Shown one piece after another: positions 1 through 8,397 of a stretch of DNA of 64,000 nucleotides. Within the stretch, counting starts at the first letter, position 1, and every line of letters starts with the position of its first letter. Below the pieces are notes generated by a model that was given only the letters and a program-made list of their open reading frames with translations, ran no database searches and had not been told where the DNA came from. Origin of the DNA: Pseudomonas helvetica (lineage in GTDB: Bacteria; Pseudomonadota; Gammaproteobacteria; Pseudomonadales; Pseudomonadaceae); the NCBI RefSeq assembly GCF_039908645.1, contig NZ_CP150917.1:3359501-3423500 (forward strand). Reading direction: 5' to 3'. The position numbers and the translations under genes were made by a program.

Positions 1-582
1 CACCAACTGGTTGACCTGGACGATCACAATGCCGTCGCTGAAGGCCGCCGGCTCGATCAGCGCCGGAGTGTCCTCGGTGCTCGGCCCGGTGTAGATATTG
101 CCGGCACGGTCGGCCATGAAACCGGCCGAGAGCACCACATTCGGAATCAGGTCCACCACCAGTCGGGCGTAGAGCTCGATGTAGGTATGGATCGCGCCGA
201 TTTCCAGCAGACCATCTTCAAGCAACTGGCTGATGCGCAGACTTTGGGTGCCGGCGAAGGAGAAATCGAGCTTACGCGCGATGCCGCGTTCGAACAGGTC
301 CAGGTGCTCGGAGCGGCCGACGCTGGGCATGATCATGTGCAGGTCATGCAGCTTGGCCGGATCGGCCTTGGCCAGGGAACGGGAAAGAAAGTCCGCCTGC
401 TTCTGGTTGTTGCCCTCCAGCACCACGCGGTCGCCAGGCAGAATCAATGCCTCCAGCGCCGCAACGATCTTGTCGGTGGGCAACACCACGCCATCGGCGA
501 GACCCCGCACCTGCTCCAGGCGACGCTGTTTTTCACTGCGCCGCCGCGTCCAGCGCGAGTCGGGGGATATTGTTGTTGTCAT
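1..582 (-). CDS. mdcA: Malonate decarboxylase alpha subunit (N-terminal part; runs off window)
   Basis: This is the first 194 codons of a protein I recognise as MdcA, the acetyl-ACP:malonate ACP transferase (CoA-transferase-like) subunit of the cytosolic malonate decarboxylase complex. Recognisable stretches are the basic start MTTTISPDSRWTRRR, then VLEGNNQKQADFLSRSL and SAGFMADRAGNIYTGPSTED. The family is roughly 550 residues, so about a third is present; the remainder and the other mdc genes would lie to the left of the window. The ATG at 582 is preceded by GGAGTGAGC, a good ribosome binding site. Identification rests on remembered similarity. Confidence 0.9.
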   Translation of the reverse strand, partial: MTTTISPDSRWTRRRSEKQRRLEQVRGLADGVVLPTDKIVAALEALILPGDRVVLEGNNQKQADFLSRSLAKADPAKLHDLHMIMPSVGRSEHLDLFERGIARKLDFSFAGTQSLRISQLLEDGLLEIGAIHTYIELYARLVVDLIPNVVLSAGFMADRAGNIYTGPSTEDTPALIEPAAFSDGIVIVQVNQLV

Positions 583-804
583 GCTCACTCCACGGGTTCG
601 CTTTTGTGGAGTTACCTTAGGAGCTAACGGAGGGAGGCATCAATCAAGATGAGCGGCGAACCGTTACGCTCAAGTTAACGTTTTCCATGAAAGCCACGAT
701 GAGTGAGGTACGCCGCATGGACTGCTCGTCCACGTCGATTGCTGTTTTGAAACCATTACCTGCTACTGTCTTTCACTCCCGCTGCGCCGCATGTGGAATT
801 ATCA

Positions 805-1770
805 ATGACAAAACTGATGCCAATGGATAATCAAACGCCTGATCCTCAATCTGTCTGTAGTCCCATTACCAGCAGCGCGATTTTCATCGTCGCCACACTA
901 GCGCCTGGGAATGAATCTGCCGCTAAAGTGCGGGCCTGGTGCGCAGACGTCGCGGCCCTCACGCGATCGGTCGGTAAACGTGCTCCCTCGGGCAATTTGT
1001 CGTGTGTCTGCGGCATCGGTTCCAGTGCCTGGGATACCTTGTTCGGCAGCCCGCGTCCCGCCTCTTTGCATCCATTCCGCGAGTTCGGTGTAGAGGGACG
1101 TCGAGCCGTCGCAACGCCGGGCGACATTTTGCTGCACATTCGTGCGGATCAAATGGACCTCTGTTTCGAATTGGCGACGCAATTGCTCTCAGCGCTTGGC
1201 GATGCAGTCTCGGTCGTTGATGAAGTTCAGGGTTTCCGTTATTTCGACATGCGCAGCATGGTCGGTTTTGTCGACGGCACCGAAAACCCGGTCGGTCGCC
1301 ATGCTGTCGACTTCACGATCATTGGTGATGAAGACCCGTCGTATAGCGGTGGCAGCTATGTGCTGGTACAGAAATACCTGCACAAGATGAGCGCGTGGAA
1401 CGAGTTATCCGTCGAGGCTCAGGAACGCATTATCGGACGCAAAAAACTCTCCGATATCGAACTCGATGACTCGGTCAAACCGAGCTGTTCGCACAGCTCC
1501 TTGACGACCATCACCAAGGACGGACAGGAAGTGAAAATCCTGCGCGATAACATGCCGTTCGGTCGGCCAGGCGCAGGCGAGTTCGGTACCTACTTCATCG
1601 GCTATGCGCGCTCCCCAGAACCGATCGAGCAGATGCTCGAGAACATGTTTGTCGGCAGACCCGCGGGCAACTATGACCGGTTGCTCGATTTCAGCACGGC
1701 GGTCACCGGAGGCTTGTTCTTCGTTCCGTCAGCAGACCTGCTCGAAGAGCTCGCTGATCGCGAGCCTTAG
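805..1770 (+). CDS. Dyp-type haem peroxidase
   Basis: This 321-residue protein belongs to the dye-decolourising peroxidase (YfeX-like) family, cytoplasmic haem enzymes that oxidise substrates such as porphyrinogens or dyes with hydrogen peroxide. The family signature GFVDGTENP lies near residues 154-162 and includes the distal catalytic Asp. A conserved GEFGTYFIGYARSP segment near residue 260 holds the distal-side Arg region. No signal or Tat peptide is seen. An in-frame GTG lies 12 bases upstream, but the ATG at 805 has GGAA seven bases before it and is preferred. It is a monocistronic gene closed by a strong hairpin. The natural substrate cannot be told from sequence. Confidence 0.88.
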   Translation: MTKLMPMDNQTPDPQSVCSPITSSAIFIVATLAPGNESAAKVRAWCADVAALTRSVGKRAPSGNLSCVCGIGSSAWDTLFGSPRPASLHPFREFGVEGRRAVATPGDILLHIRADQMDLCFELATQLLSALGDAVSVVDEVQGFRYFDMRSMVGFVDGTENPVGRHAVDFTIIGDEDPSYSGGSYVLVQKYLHKMSAWNELSVEAQERIIGRKKLSDIELDDSVKPSCSHSSLTTITKDGQEVKILRDNMPFGRPGAGEFGTYFIGYARSPEPIEQMLENMFVGRPAGNYDRLLDFSTAVTGGLFFVPSADLLEELADREP

Positions 1771-1783
1771 GCCATTGGTAAAA

Positions 1784-1817
1784 AAAGGCCCGGCGCGAAA
1801 GATCGCGCCGGGCCTTT
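1784..1817. terminator. Bidirectional rho-independent terminator
   Basis: Arms AAAGGCCCGGCGCGA and TCGCGCCGGGCCTTT flank a 4-base loop, with A and T tracts at the ends. It sits between the peroxidase gene (plus strand) and the end of the cio operon (minus strand), so it can serve both. Confidence 0.85.
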
Positions 1818-1835
1818 ATCGTATGAAACCAGTCA

Positions 1836-2021
1836 TCAATGAGTGGTCATTCCGGCCATATGCATCATCAGCCGGAACAAGCTCGCCACTGCCCCCAGCG
1901 CAATCACACTGCCGAACCAGATAGCGATCAACCAAAGAACCCGTCGATACCAAGGGGAGGATTGGTTTTGCGTGACCGACTCTTCACTCGTCAGAGCGCT
2001 TTTGCTTTCAATGGTAGCCAT
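1836..2021 (-). CDS. DUF2474 small membrane protein of the cio/bd oxidase operon
   Basis: This 61-residue protein has one clear transmembrane helix (about residues 27-50, VLWLIAIWFGSVIALGAVAS), preceded by RR and followed by LFRLMMHMAGM, the layout of the DUF2474 family. These proteins are typically the third gene of cyanide-insensitive oxidase operons and may act like CydX, a small subunit stabilising the bd oxidase. The ATG overlaps the end of cioB by 14 bases in another frame, suggesting coupled translation. The role as a structural subunit is inferred from position and size. Confidence 0.8.
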   Translation of the reverse strand: MATIESKSALTSEESVTQNQSSPWYRRVLWLIAIWFGSVIALGAVASLFRLMMHMAGMTTH

Positions 2022-3024
2022 CGCCGATCCTCACTTTTCCGCGGAACACGTAGTAGCTCCAGCAGGTGTACATCAGGATGATTGGCAGAATGAACAACGT
2101 GCCGATCAAGATGAACAGCTGGCTTGAAGGCGGCGATGCGGCCTCCCACAGGCTGATGGAGGGCGGTACGATATTCGGCCAGATGCTGAAGGCCAGACCG
2201 ATATACCCCAGGAAAACCAGCGCCAACGTGAACACAAATGGCCAGTGCGAGTGATAGTGGCGTAACGATCTGAGCAACCCGAATAGCGCCAGCACTCCGA
2301 GGATCAACAACCCGCCAAAGACCACGGTATGCGCGTGCGTGAACCAGCGAATCGCAATCTCCGGATGCAGCATCGGTGTCCAGACACAGAGCACCGCCAC
2401 GACCGCCGTGAGGGTGAACGCCAGCGGCCGAGTGTAGTGACGCATGCGTGATTCAAGCATGCCTTCGGTCTTGACCAGCAACCAGGTACTGCCGAGCAGC
2501 GCGTAGGCGACGATCAACCCGAAACCGCAGAACAGTGGAAAGGCTGACAGCCAGTCCAGGGTGCCGCCTGCAAACTGCCTATTGACCACCGGAATTCCAG
2601 CGATATAGGCGCCAATCACGATGCCTTGGCAAAACGTTGCCAGGAGCGAGCCGCCGATAAAGGCCATGTCCCAGATGTGACGTTTTTCAGGACTGGCCTT
2701 GAAGCGGAATTCAAACGCCACACCGCGAAATATCAACCCGGCCAGCATGAAAATCAGCGGCAGATACAACGCCTCCAGAATCACCGAGTAAGCCAACGGA
2801 AACGCACCGTAAAGTGCCGCCCCGCCGAGTATCAGCCAGGTTTCGTTACCGTCCCAGACCGGCGCGACGGTGTTCATCATCACATCGCGTTCCTGCCTGT
2901 CCGGGATCAGCGGGAACAGGATGCCCAACCCCAGATCGAAGCCGTCCATGATCACGTACATCATCACCCCGAAGGCAATGATGACGCCCCAGATCAACGA
3001 CAGATCTATACCTTGAATACCCAT
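2008..3024 (-). CDS. cioB: Cyanide-insensitive ubiquinol oxidase (bd type) subunit II
   Basis: CydB-family protein of 338 residues, an inner-membrane multi-helix partner of subunit I in the bd-type quinol oxidase. The N-terminus MGIQGIDLSLIWGVIIAFGV continues into VIMDGFDLGLGILFP, a hallmark of the family, and PVWDGNETWLILGGAALYGAFP follows. The length is close to the family norm of 335-380. The ATG has AAGGGG seven bases upstream and lies 15 bases downstream of the cioA stop, so the two are one transcript with DUF2474 behind. Confidence 0.93.
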   Translation of the reverse strand: MGIQGIDLSLIWGVIIAFGVMMYVIMDGFDLGLGILFPLIPDRQERDVMMNTVAPVWDGNETWLILGGAALYGAFPLAYSVILEALYLPLIFMLAGLIFRGVAFEFRFKASPEKRHIWDMAFIGGSLLATFCQGIVIGAYIAGIPVVNRQFAGGTLDWLSAFPLFCGFGLIVAYALLGSTWLLVKTEGMLESRMRHYTRPLAFTLTAVVAVLCVWTPMLHPEIAIRWFTHAHTVVFGGLLILGVLALFGLLRSLRHYHSHWPFVFTLALVFLGYIGLAFSIWPNIVPPSISLWEAASPPSSQLFILIGTLFILPIILMYTCWSYYVFRGKVRIGDGYH

Positions 3025-3039
3025 GATCTATCCCCTTGC

Positions 3040-4461
3040 TCAGTTGACGTGATCGCCGGACGCGAACGTCTCGGAGATGGCGGACAGGGGGCGGCGTGGC
3101 GTGCGCTCCTGGTCCAGACCGCCTTGAGGCGGATGCTCGTGATGTGGCTGCGGGCCTTTGCGTACCAGCTTCATCATGTAGCCGATGCCCACCGCGAACA
3201 CCGAGAAGTAGATCAACACAAACAACGCCAGCGAAACGCTGAGCTGCGTGACCGTGTGGTTGGAAGCCGCATCGGCGGTTCGCAGAAGCCCGTAGACGAC
3301 CCATGGCTGACGGCCTACTTCTGTGGTGATCCAGCCCGCCAACATCGCGATAAGACCGGTCGGCCCCATGAACAACACCAGGCGCAGGAACAGGCGGTTG
3401 CGGTACAGCGCCTCGTTACGACGTAAAACAAGACCCAGCAAACCGGTGAGGATCATCAACATTCCAAGCCCGGCCATAATCCGAAAGCTGAAGAAGATGA
3501 TGGTCGCGTTAGGACGGTCCTCTTTTGGGAAACTCTTGAGCGCGGGGATCTGTTTATCCAGGCTGTGAGTCAGGATGAGGCTGCCCAGGTAAGGGATTTC
3601 CAGCGCATAACGGGTCTTCTCGGCCGCCATGTCCGGGATACCGAACAGCACTAGCGGCGTCGGCTCGTTACCGATGTTTTCCCAGTGCCCTTCCATGGCG
3701 GCAATTTTCGCCGGTTGATGTTCCAGGGTATTCAGACCATGGGCATCACCGACCACCGCCTGGATCGGCGCCACGATCAACGCCATCCACAACGCCATCG
3801 AAAGCATTTTGCGCACTTGCGGCGTGTCATTTTTACGCAGCAAATGCCAGGCTGCGGAAGAGCCGACAAAGAACGCTGTAGCCACAAACGCAGCGATGGC
3901 CATATGCGCCAGTCGGAAAGGGAACGACGGATTGAAGACGATGGCCAGCCAGTCCATCGGCATGATCCGCCCATCCACGATCGAGAACCCCTGTGGCGTC
4001 TGCATCCAGCTGTTGGAGGCCAGAATCCAGAAGGTCGAGATCAACGTACCGATGGCGACCATCACCGTGGCAAAGAAGTGCAGCCCTCGCCCTACCCGGT
4101 TCCAGCCGAACAACATCACCCCAAGGAAGCCGGCCTCGAGAAAAAACGCCGTCAACACCTCATACGTCAGCAATGGCCCGGTAATACTCCCGGCGAAGTC
4201 AGAGAACCGGCTCCAGTTGGTGCCGAACTCGTAGGCCATGACCAGCCCGGAGACCACTCCCATACCGAAGTTGACGGCAAAGATTTTCGACCAGAAGTGA
4301 TACAGGTCCTTGTAAACCGAGTTGTTGCTTTTCAGCCAGAGCCCTTCGAGGACCGCCAGGAAACTGGCAAGCCCGATAGTGATGGCGGGAAATATGATGT
4401 GAAACGAGACCGTAAACGCGAATTGAATTCGCGCCAGGTCGAGCGCTCCCGGATTTAACAT
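3040..4461 (-). CDS. cioA: Cyanide-insensitive ubiquinol oxidase (bd type) subunit I
   Basis: CydA-family subunit of 473 residues that carries the haems and oxidises ubiquinol while reducing oxygen at the inner membrane. The N-terminal LARIQFAFTVSFHIIFPAI contains the conserved His (residue 21), RLAHMAIAAF holds the second His ligand, and GWITTEVGRQPWVVYGLLRTADA is the conserved block before the last helices. The quinol-binding Q-loop is short, as in CIO-type oxidases. The start ATG has GAGGG upstream. CIO enzymes allow respiration in cyanide and at low oxygen; cyanide resistance here is inferred from the subtype. Confidence 0.93.
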   Translation of the reverse strand: MLNPGALDLARIQFAFTVSFHIIFPAITIGLASFLAVLEGLWLKSNNSVYKDLYHFWSKIFAVNFGMGVVSGLVMAYEFGTNWSRFSDFAGSITGPLLTYEVLTAFFLEAGFLGVMLFGWNRVGRGLHFFATVMVAIGTLISTFWILASNSWMQTPQGFSIVDGRIMPMDWLAIVFNPSFPFRLAHMAIAAFVATAFFVGSSAAWHLLRKNDTPQVRKMLSMALWMALIVAPIQAVVGDAHGLNTLEHQPAKIAAMEGHWENIGNEPTPLVLFGIPDMAAEKTRYALEIPYLGSLILTHSLDKQIPALKSFPKEDRPNATIIFFSFRIMAGLGMLMILTGLLGLVLRRNEALYRNRLFLRLVLFMGPTGLIAMLAGWITTEVGRQPWVVYGLLRTADAASNHTVTQLSVSLALFVLIYFSVFAVGIGYMMKLVRKGPQPHHEHPPQGGLDQERTPRRPLSAISETFASGDHVN

Positions 4462-4556
4462 GACAATACCCTCATAGTGGCCCGATGCACGTGCACACAG
4501 AGCCCGGCCGCAATGAGCCTCATGGCTCGCAGCGAACAGATTTCCAATGATCTGGT

Positions 4557-4590
4557 GAGGCCGGGGTGGTAATCACGCCACCCCGGCCAG
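4557..4590. terminator. Hairpin after the YdeP-type oxidoreductase gene
   Basis: Arms GGCCGGGGTGG and CCACCCCGGCC (4559-4569 and 4578-4588) lie just beyond the stop of the oxidoreductase gene and upstream of cioA. No U-tract follows on the minus strand, so intrinsic termination may be weak. The rest of the 131-base gap must contain the cioA promoter; no clear ANR box (TTGAT-N4-ATCAA) was seen. Confidence 0.55.
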
Positions 4591-4592
4591 AC

Positions 4593-6917
4593 TCAAGCGC
4601 CGAAGGACTGGATCAGGTTGCTGGCCTGTGCCTGTTCAAGGCGAATCGCGATGAACTTCGAGGTCGGCGTGAACGTCCGGTCGCCGTAGCTTTCCAGCGG
4701 CACCAGCGGGTTGGTTTCCGGGTAATAGGCAGCGGCCTGACCAGGCGGAATGTCGTAGGCGATCAAGGTGAAACCGCTCACTCGACGCTCACGACCATCG
4801 CCCCACAGCGAGATCATGTCGACCTTTTGCCCCGGCTCGTAACCCAGTTTGCGAATGTCCTGCTCGTTGACGAACACCACATCGCGCATGCCGTAGACGC
4901 CGCGATAACGATCATCCAGTCCGTACAAGGTGGTGTTGTACTGATCGTGGGAGCGCATGGTTTGCAGGATCAGATCCGGCTTCACGTCCAGGTTACGCAC
5001 GCCTTCGCTGACCAGGTGTTCCGGCAATTCGCTGGGAGCAAACTGCGCTTTGCCAGTCGAGGTATTCCAGATGCGTTTGGCGGCATCGTTACCCAGGTGA
5101 AAGCCACCGGGGTGCAGCAGTTTATTATTGAAATCCTCGAAACCGGGAATGGTGTCGGCAATCAGGTCACGGATGCGACTGTAATCGGCGACCGCCCAGA
5201 GCCAGTCAATCGGGTGCTTACCCAGGGTTGCGTTGGCAATCCCGGCAATGATCGCCGGCTCCGAACGCATCAGCGGTGATTTGGGTTTCAGTTGGCCGTG
5301 GGAAATGTGCACCATGCTGAAGGTGTCTTCTACCGTCACGCCTTGCGGACCTTCCTCTTGAATGTCGATATCGGTGCGCCCCAGGCACGGCAAGATCAAG
5401 GCCTCACGGCCGGTGACCAGATGGCTACGATTGAGCTTTGTGGCAATGTGCACCGTGAGGTCGCACTTGCGCAGGGCGTCATGAGTGCGCGGACTGTCGG
5501 GAGTTGCCTGAGCAAAGTTGCCGCCCAGGCCGATGAAGACTTTCGAGCGTCCGTCTTCCATCGCCGCAATCGCCATCACCGTGTTATGCCCGTGTCGGCG
5601 CGGTGCCTTGAAGGCAAAGCGTGCTTCCAGCGCATCAATAAACTCAGGTGGTGCCAGTTCGTTGATGCCCATGGTGCGGTCGCCCTGCACGTTACTGTGC
5701 CCGCGTACCGGCGACAGCCCTGCACCCGGGCGACCGATATTGCCACGCAACAACTGCACATTGATGATCTCCTGCACGGTCACCACTGAGTGCGTGTGCT
5801 GGGTCACCCCCATCGCCCAACACATGATGACCCGCTTGGCTCTGCGGTACATGCGGGCCGCCAGTTCGATGTCCGCCAGCGACAAGCCGGACTGCTCGAC
5901 GATGTGCTCCCAGGTCGTGGCGTCGACTTCAGCCAGATAGGTTTCCAGGCCCGAGGTGTGCTCGGCGATGAACGCGCGGTCGAACACTGCCTCGCTGTTG
6001 TTCGCCAGCGCTTCACGCTCCCACTGCAACAAGAACTTGGCGATACCACGCATCGCCGCCATGTCGCCGCCCAATGCCGGACGAAAGTACGCAGACGAGG
6101 TCGGTTCGGAGCCGTTGGTGAGCATTTCCAATGGATGCTGCGGATGCTGGAAGCGTTCCAGCCCGCGCTCTTTCAGGGGGTTGAAACAGATCACCTGCGC
6201 GCCCCGCTTCACCGCTTCGCGCAGAGGCTCAAGCATCCGCGGGTGATTAGTGCCCGGGTTCTGGCCGATGACGAAAATCGCGTCGGCTTCCTCCAGGTCA
6301 TCGAACGTCACCGTGCCTTTGCCCACGCCGACGCTGTCATCCATGCCCAGGCCGCTCGCCTCGTGGCACATGTTCGAACAGTCAGGGAAGTTGTTGGTGC
6401 CGTAGGCGCGAACGAATAGCTGATAGAGGTAAGCCGCTTCGTTGCTGGCCCGACCGGAGGTGTAGAACTCGGCCTGATCCGGCGACGTCAGCCCTTTCAG
6501 GTGTTTGGCGATCAAGGCAAACGCATCGTCCCAGCTGGTTTCGACGTAACGATCAGCAGAGGCGTCATAGCGCATGGGGTGAGTCAGGCGCCCCTGGTAT
6601 TCAAGCCAATAGTCACTTTGTGCCGCCAGCGACGACACCGTGTATTTGTTGAAAAACGCCGGGTTGACCAGGCGGCCGGTAGCTTCCCAGTTGACCGCTT
6701 TGGCGCCGTTCTCGCAGAACTTGACCATGCCATTTTCCGGCGACTCGCCCCAGGCACAGCCCGGGCAGTCGAAGCCGCCGTTCTGGTTGGTCTTGAGCAT
6801 GGCTCGAATGTTCTTGAACGCGTTTTCGCTGCCCAGCCAGTTTTTGGTCACAGCAATCAGCGCGCCCCAGCCAGCGGCCGCCCCCTTATACGGTTTATAA
6901 CGTTCAACTTCGCTCAT
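4593..6917 (-). CDS. YdeP/FdhF-type molybdopterin-dependent oxidoreductase
   Basis: This 774-residue protein matches the YdeP branch of bis-MGD molybdoenzymes (formate-dehydrogenase-H-like). Visible features are GGFDCPGCAWG with a third Cys in KFCENGAKAVNWEATG (C-x2-C-x13-C, the reduced iron-sulfur motif typical of this branch), LTHPMRYD, AEFYTSGRASNEAAYLYQLF, and DCSNMCHEASG, where the Cys is the probable Mo ligand. FVIGQNPGTNHPRM and LLRGNIGRPGAGLSPVRGHSNVQGDRTMG are cofactor-binding segments. No Tat signal is seen, so a cytoplasmic location is likely. The ATG at 6917 follows GGAGAA. The gene lies divergent from moaA, which makes the cofactor it needs. YdeP-type proteins are linked to acid tolerance in Escherichia coli; the substrate is unknown. 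Confidence 0.88.
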   Translation of the reverse strand: MSEVERYKPYKGAAAGWGALIAVTKNWLGSENAFKNIRAMLKTNQNGGFDCPGCAWGESPENGMVKFCENGAKAVNWEATGRLVNPAFFNKYTVSSLAAQSDYWLEYQGRLTHPMRYDASADRYVETSWDDAFALIAKHLKGLTSPDQAEFYTSGRASNEAAYLYQLFVRAYGTNNFPDCSNMCHEASGLGMDDSVGVGKGTVTFDDLEEADAIFVIGQNPGTNHPRMLEPLREAVKRGAQVICFNPLKERGLERFQHPQHPLEMLTNGSEPTSSAYFRPALGGDMAAMRGIAKFLLQWEREALANNSEAVFDRAFIAEHTSGLETYLAEVDATTWEHIVEQSGLSLADIELAARMYRRAKRVIMCWAMGVTQHTHSVVTVQEIINVQLLRGNIGRPGAGLSPVRGHSNVQGDRTMGINELAPPEFIDALEARFAFKAPRRHGHNTVMAIAAMEDGRSKVFIGLGGNFAQATPDSPRTHDALRKCDLTVHIATKLNRSHLVTGREALILPCLGRTDIDIQEEGPQGVTVEDTFSMVHISHGQLKPKSPLMRSEPAIIAGIANATLGKHPIDWLWAVADYSRIRDLIADTIPGFEDFNNKLLHPGGFHLGNDAAKRIWNTSTGKAQFAPSELPEHLVSEGVRNLDVKPDLILQTMRSHDQYNTTLYGLDDRYRGVYGMRDVVFVNEQDIRKLGYEPGQKVDMISLWGDGRERRVSGFTLIAYDIPPGQAAAYYPETNPLVPLESYGDRTFTPTSKFIAIRLEQAQASNLIQSFGA

Positions 6918-7202
6918 GATACTTCTCCAAGACGTGCACACAGGCGTCAACCTGATGTCAAGTCGTTGTTAATTGCTGTTGTTGTGCGCCTATAAAAATG
7001 CGGATTTATTTAGCGGTAGGTTATTCGCAGTTAATCACTTCAAGGGCCCGATTCAGGGGTACGAACCCAGACTATTCCGCGTATTACATGGCTGTCTAAT
7101 CGTTAATAATGACCAGATCATCAAAATAATCTATCAACAAAACAATCACGAAAAATCAATGAGTTAAATATTTAAATCAACATAAACATGAACCACTTTT
7201 CT

Positions 7203-7213
7203 CTCGATAGACC
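7203..7213 (+). promoter_or_regulatory. CTCGATAGACC motif, copy 1
   Basis: Exact 11-base match to the copy at 7322-7332. Related sequences occur in the moaB/LysR control region near 12.45 kb. It is a candidate operator for the LysR protein at 12656; the binding role is an inference. Confidence 0.4.
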
Positions 7214-7321
7214 CCATTGATCAATCAGTTGTTAATAGTGATTAGACGACGACTTTAAATGACCTTAGTCTTGCCTCAACAAGGCCCTATATAGCAGTGG
7301 CTTTCCAAAACCAGCGCCATG

Positions 7322-7332
7322 CTCGATAGACC
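7322..7332 (+). promoter_or_regulatory. CTCGATAGACC motif, copy 2 (moaA leader)
   Basis: Second exact copy of the 11-mer. It lies 23 bases before the moaA start, inside the loop of a possible stem. It could act at DNA level as an operator or at RNA level by masking the ribosome site; sequence alone does not decide. Confidence 0.4.
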
Positions 7333-7354
7333 TGGAGCGCTGATGGAGGTTGAG

Positions 7355-8353
7355 ATGTCAGATCGAATGTTGATGGATGGTTTTTCCCGGCGGGTCGACT
7401 ATCTCAGAATGTCTGTGACCGACCGGTGCGATTTCCGCTGTGTCTATTGCATGGCCGAGGACATGGAGTTTTTGCCGCGACAGCGCGTATTGACGCTGGA
7501 AGAGATCTATCAATTAGCTGAAAGCTTTGTGGCGCTGGGCACCCGTAAAATCCGCCTGACCGGTGGTGAACCGTTGATTCGCCCCGGCGTTGTAGATCTC
7601 TGTAAACGGATTGCCGCGCTGCCGGGGCTGCGTGAACTGTGCATGACCACTAACGGTTCACAGCTGGGCAAGCTCGCGGCACCGTTATTCGATGCGGGGC
7701 TCAAGCGCCTCAATATCAGCCTCGACAGCCTGGACGCCAAGCGCTTCCGCGAACTAACCCGCACGGGTGATCTGGCTACCGTCATCGGCGGAATTGACGC
7801 AGCGAATGCGGCAGGTTTTCAACATACCAAACTCAACTGCGTCGTCATGAAAGGCCGCAATGATCACGAGATAAATGATCTCGTAGGCTTTGCGATTGAT
7901 CGTGGGCTGGATATTTCCTTCATTGAAGAGATGCCGCTAGGCGTTATCAGCGAGCACAGCCGTGCCGACGCGTTCTTTTCAAGCGCGCAGGTGCGCGAGC
8001 GTATTGCCGAGCGCTACACCCTTATCGAATCCGCGGAATCGACCCAAGGCCCTTCGCGCTATTGGCGCCTGGCCCAGGCACCGGATATTCGCCTGGGGTT
8101 CATCTCGCCCCACAGCCACAACTTTTGCGCTACCTGCAATCGTGTTCGGCTGACCGTCGAAGGCCGGCTCTTGCTGTGTCTGGGCAATGAGCATTCCGTC
8201 GACCTGAAGGAAGTACTTCGCCGCTTTCCAGGAGAGCCGGAGCGCCTGGAGAAGGCAATCATCGAGTCGATGAAGATCAAGCCGTACCGACACAACTTTG
8301 AACTCAATGATGAGGTGCAAGTTGTCCGTTTCATGAACATGACCGGCGGATAG
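7355..8353 (+). CDS. moaA: GTP 3',8-cyclase (molybdenum cofactor biosynthesis protein A)
   Basis: Radical-SAM enzyme of 332 residues that, with MoaC, converts GTP to cyclic pyranopterin monophosphate, the first step of Moco synthesis. The SAM-cluster Cys residues are 25, 29 and 32 (CDFRCVYC). The second cluster is in [19 protein letters not shown] near the C-terminus, and the protein ends MNMTGG with the expected double Gly. [12 protein letters not shown] is also typical. Frames open upstream, but the ATG at 7355 has GGAGG five bases before it and gives the family-normal length. It heads the moaA-bestrophin-moaC-moaD-moaE run. Confidence 0.95.
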   Translation: MSDRMLMDGFSRRVDYLRMSVTDRCDFRCVYCMAEDMEFLPRQRVLTLEEIYQLAESFVALGTRKIRLTGGEPLIRPGVVDLCKRIAALPGLRELCMTTNGSQLGKLAAPLFDAGLKRLNISLDSLDAKRFRELTRTGDLATVIGGIDAANAAGFQHTKLNCVVMKGRNDHEINDLVGFAIDRGLDISFIEEMPLGVISEHSRADAFFSSAQVRERIAERYTLIESAESTQGPSRYWRLAQAPDIRLGFISPHSHNFCATCNRVRLTVEGRLLLCLGNEHSVDLKEVLRRFPGEPERLEKAIIESMKIKPYRHNFELNDEVQVVRFMNMTGG

Positions 8354-8397
8354 CCTGCCCCGTTTTCAGATCATTACTCTCTAGAAGGCTGTCCCCC

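Larger units (their letters stand above)
6918..7354. promoter_or_regulatory. AT-rich divergent control region (oxidoreductase / moaA)
   Basis: This 437-base non-coding gap is clearly more AT-rich than its neighbours. It must hold promoters for the molybdopterin oxidoreductase (minus) and moaA (plus). The 11-mer CTCGATAGACC occurs twice (7203-7213 and 7322-7332). A palindromic ATTGATCAAT lies at 7217-7226. Close to moaA, CAGCGC (7312-7317) can pair with GCGCTG (7337-7342), forming a stem just before the GGAGG at 7345-7349 with the second 11-mer in its loop. I could not match this leader confidently to the Moco riboswitch. Confidence 0.5.

Noticed and set aside
718..838. 40-codon frame overlapping the peroxidase start
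   Set aside because: Overlaps the better-supported peroxidase start in another frame and has no ribosome site of quality or known homology.
2626..3426. 266-codon frame opposite cioA/cioB
   Set aside because: Spans two real genes on the other strand, no ribosome site, His/Gln/Arg-rich translation.
7263..7354. Moco riboswitch upstream of moaA
   Set aside because: Only one simple stem could be drawn; the conserved Moco RNA core could not be matched by eye.
6918..7354. ANR/FNR box upstream of moaA or the oxidoreductase
   Set aside because: ATTGATCAAT at 7217 is palindromic but lacks the TTGAT-N4-ATCAA spacing.
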